Positions 44,706-64,000 of a stretch of DNA of 64,000 nucleotides are shown piece after piece; positions within the stretch are counted from its first letter, which is position 1, and each line of letters starts with the position of its first letter. The stretch is from Phoronis australis (Eukaryota > Phoronida > Phoronidae). The notes beneath the pieces were generated by a model. The model saw only the letters and a program-made list of their open reading frames with translations, did no database searches and was not told the DNA's origin. Both the position numbers and the translations under genes were made by a program. Where the stretch lies: assembly GCA_002633005.1 (NCBI GenBank), contig NMRA01000203.1, positions 91,657 through 155,656 of the forward strand, read 5' to 3'.

Positions 44706-45703
44706 NNNNNNNNNNNNNNNNNNNNNNNNNNNNNNNNNNNNNNNNNNNNNNNNNNNNNNNNNNNNNNNNNNNNNNNNNNNNNNNNNNNNNNNNNNNNNNN
44801 NNNNNNNNNNNNNNNNNNNNNNNNNNNNNNNNNNNNNNNNNNNNNNNNNNNNNNNNNNNNNNNNNNNNNNNNNNNNNNNNNNNNNNNNNNNNNNNNNNNN
44901 NNNNNNNNNNNNNNNNNNNNNNNNNNNNNNNNNNNNNNNNNNNNNNNNNNNNNNNNNNNNNNNNNNNNNNNNNNNNNNNNNNNNNNNNNNNNNNNNNNNN
45001 NNNNNNNNNNNNNNNNNNNNNNNNNNNNNNNNNNNNNNNNNNNNNNNNNNNNNNNNNNNNNNNNNNNNNNNNNNNNNNNNNNNNNNNNNNNNNNNNNNNN
45101 NNNNNNNNNNNNNNNNNNNNNNNNNNNNNNNNNNNNNNNNNNNNNNNNNNNNNNNNNNNNNNNNNNNNNNNNNNNNNNNNNNNNNNNNNNNNNNNNNNNN
45201 NNNNNNNNNNNNNNNNNNNNNNNNNNNNNNNNNNNNNNNNNNNNNNNNNNNNNNNNNNNNNNNNNNNNNNNNNNNNNNNNNNNNNNNNNNNNNNNNNNNN
45301 NNNNNNNNNNNNNNNNNNNNNNNNNNNNNNNNNNNNNNNNNNNNNNNNNNNNNNNNNNNNNNNNNNNNNNNNNNNNNNNNNNNNNNNNNNNNNNNNNNNN
45401 NNNNNNNNNNNNNNNNNNNNNNNNNNNNNNNNNNNNNNNNNNNNNNNNNNNNNNNNNNNNNNNNNNNNNNNNNNNNNNNNNNNNNNNNNNNNNNNNNNNN
45501 NNNNNNNNNNNNNNNNNNNNNNNNNNNNNNNNNNNNNNNNNNNNNNNNNNNNNNNNNNNNNNNNNNNNNNNNNNNNNNNNNNNNNNNNNNNNNNNNNNNN
45601 NNNNNNNNNNNNNNNNNNNNNNNNNNNNNNNNNNNNNNNNNNNNNNNNNNNNNNNNNNNNNNNNNNNNNNNNNNNNNNNNNNNNNNNNNNNNNNNNNNNN
45701 NNN
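44706..45703. other. Assembly gap, 998 N
   Basis: Run of N. All reading frames across it are artefacts. Confidence 0.99.
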
Positions 45704-45946
45704 CTCCATGTGCATATATGCATGTTTCATTTGATTTTGTTTCTAGCATTTTGAAATTGGTAACTTTTTGTGGGGATGTACTATCGCCCCTGTATGCCTG
45801 CGGCATCCAGGGAGATGTAATTGCCTACGTGTTGCCTACTGCTGCCGCTGGCCCCGTTAGGACTTCAGTCAGGTTCAGACGGACGAGAAATCGTGCTGGT
45901 TGTCATATCATTATGTTATATCTCTAGACAAACCAGGATTACTTAC

Positions 45947-46080
45947 CTCTAATAGTGACAGTTTTATATTTTTCCTTTTTTCAGTTTGAAACTCCAAGAT
46001 CCATTGACGTTAAAAGACTTAAATAAAGAGAACAGAAAATTAACAAATATCTCGAACTTCGGACTTGACATGGGCGGATG
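45947..46080 (-). other. HEATR5B: Candidate HEATR5 untranslated first exon
   Basis: On the minus strand the sequence ends AGAG before GTAAGTAAT, a near-consensus donor, at 45947/45946. It lies just below the NRF1-like and CRE-like motifs upstream of GPATCH11. HEATR5 needs an upstream untranslated exon because its start-codon exon begins at a splice acceptor. The 5' limit is a guess; there is no transcript evidence. Confidence 0.42.
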
Positions 46081-46084
46081 TATA

Positions 46085-46120
46085 ATATTGCGCATGCTCT
46101 ATTGCGTGACGTAAATAAAA
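46085..46120. promoter_or_regulatory. Candidate bidirectional HEATR5/GPATCH11 promoter core
   Basis: TGCGCATGC (NRF1-like) at 46089-46097 and TGACGTAA (CRE/ATF-like) at 46107-46114 lie 18 bp apart, about 90-110 bp upstream of the GPATCH11 start codon and about 140-165 bp from the candidate HEATR5 donor. Both motifs are typical of head-to-head housekeeping promoters in animals. Confidence 0.5.
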
Positions 46121-46192
46121 ATGTCTGCGCCCATGATAAAGCTGAAAAGAAAGTTTTCATTCCAATATTTTAATTTGTATGCAATGTATTGA
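46121..46192 (+). other. Possible uORF in the GPATCH11 5' leader
   Basis: An ATG at 46121 opens a 23-residue frame (MSAPMIKLKRKFSFQY...) ending at TGA 46190-46192, nine bases before the main ATG at 46202. It matters only if transcription starts upstream of 46121. Confidence 0.4.
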
Positions 46193-46201
46193 TTCTTGAA
46201 G

Positions 46202-58621
<12,420 letters not shown>

Positions 58622-61600
58622 CTCATACAGCAGGACTGCTAACAAAACATCCGTCCCTGTCGTAGACAAGATGCTCTGGTGATTGTCATTCATTGAACAG
58701 CAGGACGGCCATTGGATACAAAGATGCCCATTGTCTGGGTCGTGTCACACCACTGCAGTTCTCAGTACTATCTCGAAAACCGGACAGAAACTAAGCATTA
58801 TACAATGTCAGTTGTCGCATTCGAGATTTTTTGGTCGAAGCTGCCTGTGCCAGCCCACTTCAATATGTTAAGGCAGGATTGGGCATTCTGAGTACAAGTT
58901 TGGTGCGACCGAGGTTTTGTCTGATAAGTAGCTCGAACTACGATTCCAGTTGAGGTGCTGGTAATGGCTGGATATAATTTCCCCACATTTTGAGAGCCAG
59001 CTTTCTCCACTGAATAACAGGCATGAAAGTGGTTCTCAAAATATGAGAAGATTATATGTGTCTATTGCCAAGATGCTAGGTATTTTAGTTCTTTGGCTGC
59101 TTTATCCCATACGCGTTGAATCTGTCGAGGGAAATACGGCCATGTAATAAAGTTTTCCGTATTCACCTCCCGCACTACTTCAACAGTGACCTCTGACATG
59201 GAAAGTTTAAAAGGTAGGTCATTGTTGACTTGACGTCTTCAACTGGTTCAATCATCAAACTTTCCGAATATAGTTTAAAGTAATACAGTTGCAGCAGTGT
59301 AACTAACACTCGACATGCAACCAGGCCCTAAACATAAAATCTTAAACAAAGCTGTTAATTATATGTCACTTATGTCTCAGTTTTCAATTGCTGAATACTA
59401 TATCGTCTGCAACTCAGGCGCCGATTCCTAGGAAACTACAATATCAAATATTGTTGTTTTTAACTATTTCCAGGAGATGTTACAAGTTCACTGCACCGTT
59501 GCCGTTGTTTGCATCTGTGTTACCTCTTTTCAAGAAATAAATCATTACTATTAAAACTGTTTCTTTTACAAGAGAAAACTTGCAACCTAACACGCAAGTA
59601 CATACATATAGGATGTGATCCGCCATATGAACAGTCTGGGTGAAGTATTTAAAAAATCTGCCGAAGAAATGTAAGAAACTTAAGAATTCGAAGCGCACAA
59701 GATAAATACATTCGGTCTCGGTCAATATGCGGAAAAATGTCCTGTGGGATATTACTTCATGTACGCCACTCTCGGTACGTTTTGTGTATGTATTAACTTG
59801 CTCAGACGTACTTAAATTTAAGCTTGAGTATTGAGTTGTGCTTGGTATCTGTAACTTGTACTGGTGGTCTCAAAATTAAGCAGGTGAGACTACTAGGGTG
59901 TGCAGGGATCAGTTTAGAAAAACGTGGGTAGTGGTGAATTGACTAGCACAGCTTCAAGTCTATGGACCAATTTGGAGAACATCTGGCTCGTGTTATTTTT
60001 CTGTCCTTTTCTGTTGCCAATGGCAGTACTTCAATAAAATTATCTTTGGCCCCAATGACGGGCACACACTCCTAAAATTATCCATGGGTGTATTACGCGT
60101 ACAGATCAAGTATCTGAGTAGAACCATGGACTTAAGTAACTTCTATAAGTGTTCTTAAATTTAAGCTAGTGAGCAAAACAATTCATTTTCATTGATATTG
60201 CACATTTACAAATGTGCCGGAGCAGTACACTAGGATTTTCAGAACTTGTTCAGATCTGCTTCAATTCAAGCCTGAGTACTGTGCTTTATATAAGTTGTAC
60301 AGACGAGCTTCAATTCAAGCCTGAGTACTGTGCTTTGTACAGACGAGCTACATTTTAAGCCACAGCTGGTGTTTGTTGGATGTTCACTGATATGCATAAA
60401 TTTAAACCAAAGTGGATTACTGGGATTTATAGAATTTACAGAATACTAGGTGCACAAATGGGATCTAAGGAACGTACGGTAGGGCTATAATTCATGGGCT
60501 GAAAATTAAGCCAGAGAGAAACATCTTAAGGGTTATGACCGATTTGCTTAAGCCAGACTTTACTGAAACTATTACGATACACAATGTCATGCGACTTGAA
60601 GCTGTTTCATTATTTATCTCCAAGGGCCTGAAAAATCGCAACCAAAAGAACTATGAACCCACCTTCTGTAAAACAAGAATTTTTTGTGTAAGACATTTGG
60701 TGCAATTAATTAATAAATCAACTTGTTCATTATTCCCATTATAGAAACTTCTTCAGGTTGGGAAGAATGGACAGTTGGTTCTTCGAAATCAAGTTCGATA
60801 AATTGGCTTGTCACGGCTTTTCATTGTACATGTATGCATACGCGGAGCATTGTCTCAGCTGCACACAACTAAACTGTCACTTCTTTTAAAGCCCGGAAAT
60901 CACCCCTCATCTGCATAAAAAGAAGTTCAGACGGTAAAAACGAAAAGTGATCTAAATGTCCAAGGTGGAGGGTTATAACTGCTTGAAAAATTCAGCTCTG
61001 AAAGTCCCAAAATCCGCACTTAAGGTGATTCTGCAAAATTCCCCGAGAAGTCATAAAGCTATCGTTTCACGACATTGAAAAAATAGGCAGAGTGGCCTAG
61101 TAGGACAAGTGTACGCTACCTTTACTGAAGGTGATGGGTTCCAGTCCTACTAGGGCACACGGTTAGACCCTCGAGTCATTGCTAATGCCTTAGATCGGTT
61201 TTAACTATATTACTAAATATAGTGGGAACATGAAGTGGGATTATTCTGATGTTTACAACTCATGAATTCAAGATTTGTTTTCAAGTGAATAATGGATAGT
61301 GTGGCTTGGCACCAAACAAGTTAATGAGCAAAAATAATTTCAATCATACTAAAATTTGGCAAATCCTATTCAATCAGAGTTAAAATTGTATTTAGGGACA
61401 TTGGAGAACAGAATTTGAGTCAATTTCTGTTCATGAGGCACCTGCAGTAAGGTACTGTGCAAGTCAATAGAATTCAGACAAAATTATCTGTTATTCCTAG
61501 CCATGAGGGTTGGGCGATTCATTAGTAGAGTACTGATCCTTACTGATGTCCAAGAGGAGGAGTAACAAGACATTAAGGTGGTGAAGCCATTCTCACACAA

Positions 61601-62175
61601 ATGAAAAGTTAACGTTCATAATAATTCAATGTTTCGTTTATTCATTAGATATCATCAGGATACAAACAAACAATGTGACAACAAGTGTCGACATATGAGT
61701 CGGGTTACATCCACGAAGTGAAAAGAGTGCAACAAGAACGACGGGAAATAGTAAACAGTTCATCATCAAAGCAACACACAATGACAATTACATCCAACCA
61801 GTAATCACTCAACTGAACAAAGCATTGGAAATTCCAGTGTCCCGCTGATTGAAACAAGGGACTGGTATTCGATTACAAGTGACTCCAACATTTCAAAGTG
61901 CTATTTATCACGTTAAAAATAGAGCATTTGTCTATTAACGCCATTAAAAACAAATGGAACGTTGTGTTAATTAACACACTCTGCTTCATGTACCATTTAC
62001 CTAAACGGTATGAGAATTTGCAAGAGGAGTTACGAAAATAAGACTTCTGTGATTTTCACGAAAAACATTAAAAGTTGAACAAAACAAAAAAAAACAAAAT
62101 AATTCAAAGAACTGTAAATTACATTGCAAAAATGCTTGTGAAGTTTCATGCTGAAAATTAATATCTAATAAAAGT
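58622..62175. other. GPATCH11 3' flank and intergenic region
   Basis: A candidate polyadenylation signal AATAAA at 59146-59151 lies about 525 bp after the GPATCH11 stop. At about 59800-60360 a degenerate segment (cttcaattcaagcctgagta) recurs several times. No further gene is recognised; open frames of 60-82 codons look like chance. Confidence 0.5.
61096..61154. repeat. 11-bp perfect inverted repeat enclosing a tRNA-like segment
   Basis: cctagtaggac (61096-61106) and gtcctactagg (61144-61154) pair exactly around a 37-nt loop that contains a gggttcca B-box-like start. Possibly a decayed SINE head. Confidence 0.45.
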
Positions 62176-62181
62176 TTTATT
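62176..62181 (-). terminator. TBCC: Candidate TBCC polyadenylation signal
   Basis: AATAAA on the minus strand about 345 bp after the TBCC stop codon. A reverse R1 repeat fragment (62200-62330) lies between, so the 3'UTR may be partly repeat-derived. Confidence 0.5.
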
Positions 62182-62199
62182 GATGAAATCATGCTCTGG

Positions 62200-62330
62200 A
62201 TGTACCCTACCTTTTGCTAAATTTTAATTGGTAAAAAGACATGGCCACATGGCCCAATCAATGGCAAACTTGTATAAAGTAAAAATCAAATTCTACAGAC
62301 TTTCTAGTTTCAGAAAAATTATACTTTTTC
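62200..62330 (-). repeat. R1 fragment in the putative TBCC 3'UTR
   Basis: Reverse of R1 copy 2: tttgctaaattttaattggt, aaaaagacatggccacatgg, attctacagactttctagtt. Confidence 0.75.
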
Positions 62331-62524
62331 CTTTGGTAAATTTCATCATTTTGTAGATGTTCGGCTCAGTGCACAGACTTGCAAATAAGGTTCTATTGTG
62401 CCCAAAAATCGGTGATGTATGTTCTTCAGCAGCTTATTGACAGCCAAGCCTGGAAGAATGCATCTATATACATTTGATATGGCCTACCAGTTGAATACAT
62501 ACACAATATAAAGTGAGGTACAAC

Positions 62525-63547
62525 CTAATCCCATTTTGATACTCTCATACTCTCGTCCATAACATTCCAGTTTGGAGAACGTTTATCTTTTGCCAACCAG
62601 TTGAAATCATCAACATTGTCCCAGTTGTTGCGACTTTTGTCCAGCCCTGAGAACTTTAAGTCTTTCTCAAGATTGACATAACACCAATTATATGGTGCAA
62701 ATTCCACAGCACTGCAATCTTCGATGATAGCCCGACTAGTTACGTGGATGTAGAACTTTGACTTTGTCGTTGTATGTATGCGAAGCTGCTGGCATGCAAC
62801 CACAAACGTAGTTCCAACACAGTCATCAACGAATATAGAACCTGCTACAGGTCCACTGAACACTGTACAGTTGGTTAGTTTGTCAATGTGAATAGCACAA
62901 GGAGCCCCCTCCAACTTTACCACACAGTCAGTCAAATTAGACAGAGCAATGTCCTTGGATTCAATTTCCACTCCACAAAGCTTCAGTTGTTGAGAGTTAA
63001 TGTTTTTAAACCCACAGTCCGTTAGGGCAACACCAGGCTGCTCCTTATAACCCTTAGTGTTGATTACCAAGCCATCCTTGTTTGCAGAGTTCTCTACTTT
63101 TTTCTTAGATTTGAAAGCAAACTTTTTCTTTGGTAAAAGTGACTCGCGTTTGTCTTGCAAGCATTGGTTAAACTTAGCAACCACTTCCTGGGATGTTCTT
63201 ACTTCATAGGACGATAAAAATAATGCTGAATCCGTTACAACTTTTTGAAGATTTTGTATGGCTTTAGCTACGTAATCAAACTGACTCGAGAGCTCATTCT
63301 TAGGGATGACGTCACACTTAGCTAATCCATCCTCGACAATTTTACGAATGGCAGAGAAATTCTCACTAAAAACCTCTATGTTTTCTTCAGAAGATGAGAC
63401 CTTTTCTTTTTCGTCTCTCCTTTTACTGATACCATCTAACCTGTCCTCGTTTCGTTTTGCCAATCTGTCAGTTACAATTGCCTGCCTTTCTTCATAACTC
63501 AAAATATTCTTGCCGTCACCTGCTGAATCATTACCAACGTTCGCCAT
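62525..63547 (-). CDS. TBCC: Tubulin-binding cofactor C, intronless, 340 residues
   Basis: TBCC completes release of native alpha/beta-tubulin from the cofactor D/E complex by stimulating GTP hydrolysis on beta-tubulin. The protein has an N-terminal charged helical region (residues 15-145), a Lys-rich linker (139-151) and a C-terminal TBCC/CARP beta-helix domain (about 170-320). The key segment VVACQQLRIHTT places the presumed arginine finger at Arg256, followed by VTSRAIIEDCS and FAPYNW. Length is close to the human 346. I chose ATG 63547 because it has AAG before and G after and is the first in-frame ATG; the frame runs open further up only from TTG codons and meets a stop. Single exon, as in human. 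Next to GPATCH11 tail to tail. Confidence 0.97.
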   Translation of the reverse strand: MANVGNDSAGDGKNILSYEERQAIVTDRLAKRNEDRLDGISKRRDEKEKVSSSEENIEVFSENFSAIRKIVEDGLAKCDVIPKNELSSQFDYVAKAIQNLQKVVTDSALFLSSYEVRTSQEVVAKFNQCLQDKRESLLPKKKFAFKSKKKVENSANKDGLVINTKGYKEQPGVALTDCGFKNINSQQLKLCGVEIESKDIALSNLTDCVVKLEGAPCAIHIDKLTNCTVFSGPVAGSIFVDDCVGTTFVVACQQLRIHTTTKSKFYIHVTSRAIIEDCSAVEFAPYNWCYVNLEKDLKFSGLDKSRNNWDNVDDFNWLAKDKRSPNWNVMDESMRVSKWD

Positions 63548-64000
63548 CTTCCAGGAAGAGGACTGCTCCAGGCAATTATAATCATTTTCCAACAATTTCG
63601 CATTTTCATATTTTTAAATTCTTTTCATACTAAATCTTTAATTTCACTATAGATGAAGTACAAAAGGTCCTAAGTTCTCTTTCTCTCTCTCTCTCTCTCT
63701 GTTGATTACTGAGGAACACATGTCATTGATTAAAGTTGGTTTAAGCGAACAAGGAAAATAGGTCACGTTTTGCAATCCTTTCCATCACCAGCCGCGCCGG
63801 TAACCTGGTTCCCGGGCCTAACAAGATGACGTCACGGATAACTTGTGAAGGGACCCCAACCAACCTCGAGGGTCTGTGCAGGAGACTATTGCCGCGGTTG
63901 CCTTTCTCGCTGGCTCGCTGGATCCCTGCGTGCCGCTAGGTGGTCGGTACTAGTTTCCTAGTGTAGAAAACATGCGCGCACCTGGCGAGGGGGGGGGGGG
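63548..64000 (-). promoter_or_regulatory. TBCC upstream region
   Basis: A (CT)n run lies at 63679-63701. From 63785 the sequence is markedly GC- and CpG-richer (ccgcgccggtaacc, ttgccgcggttgcc), and a perfect CRE TGACGTCA lies at 63827-63834, about 280 bp before the start codon. Promoter assignment is inferred from composition and position. The last 12 bases are poly-G, probably a contig-end artefact. Confidence 0.5.

Larger units (their letters stand above)
31984..45946 (-). other. Probable HEATR5 intron 1 (5' untranslated intron)
   Basis: Bounded by the cag acceptor at 31984-31986 and a strong GTAAGT donor at 45946. It holds only repeats, an assembly gap and chance open frames; features of note are listed separately. 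Stretches 32000-33100, 35510-38000 and 38500-41100 have nothing recognised apart from the R1 scrap at 39590-39715. If transcription instead starts within this span, part of it is upstream sequence. Confidence 0.45.

Noticed and set aside
44631-45927. Very long open frames on both strands
   Set aside because: They consist almost entirely of the 998-N gap.
63548-63595. Longer TBCC start giving 16 more residues
   Set aside because: That start is a TTG codon; the first in-frame ATG is 63547 with good context and a family-like length.

Overview
The window is a stretch of draft animal genome. It contains split genes with GT/AG introns, long AT-rich introns, many dispersed repeats and two assembly gaps (15 N at 29808-29822, 998 N at 44706-45703). 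Gene content and repeat types (Penelope-like element, CR1/L2-like LINE, long-inverted-repeat MITEs, a Cys-rich gene family multicopy in invertebrates) suggest an invertebrate bilaterian. I cannot fix the phylum from the sequence.

Three protein-coding genes are supported. (1) HEATR5 (HEATR5B orthologue, minus strand) fills the left two thirds. Fifteen coding exons from 31976 down to 776 join in frame at consensus splice sites and encode the first 750 residues of a protein usually about 2,000 residues long; the rest lies beyond the left edge. A candidate non-coding first exon ends at a strong donor at 45947. (2) GPATCH11 (plus strand) has seven coding exons from 46202 to 58621 and encodes a complete 261-residue G-patch protein. 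(3) TBCC, tubulin-binding cofactor C (minus strand, 62525-63547), is intronless, 340 residues, complete, with its arginine-finger motif intact.

HEATR5 and GPATCH11 stand head to head, as HEATR5B and GPATCH11 do on human chromosome 2. The short segment around 46050-46120 carries NRF1-like and CRE-like motifs and is a candidate shared bidirectional promoter. HEATR5 works in AP-1/clathrin traffic, GPATCH11 is a nuclear G-patch factor and TBCC acts in tubulin folding, so the neighbourhood looks like linked housekeeping genes, not a pathway cluster.

Between the exons the sequence is mostly repeats. Layout: 1-4177, intron with a tandem array of CTCF-like cores; 4178-14425, compact exon cluster with minisatellites and a LINE fragment; 14426-31847, two long introns with a TGACCT-rich repeat block, a Penelope-like fragment and a decayed Cys-rich gene; 31984-45946, long 5' intron or upstream region with a 1.15-kb palindrome holding a nested MITE; 46255-58621, GPATCH11 with a 701-bp foldback element in intron 1 and a second, opposite CTCF-like array; 58622-62524, GPATCH11/TBCC intergenic; 63548-64000, GC-rich TBCC promoter ending in poly-G. 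The most unusual items are the oppositely oriented CTCF-like repeats, the two intact 9-bp-TSD foldback elements and an unassigned repeat family carrying an acidic coding-like segment.
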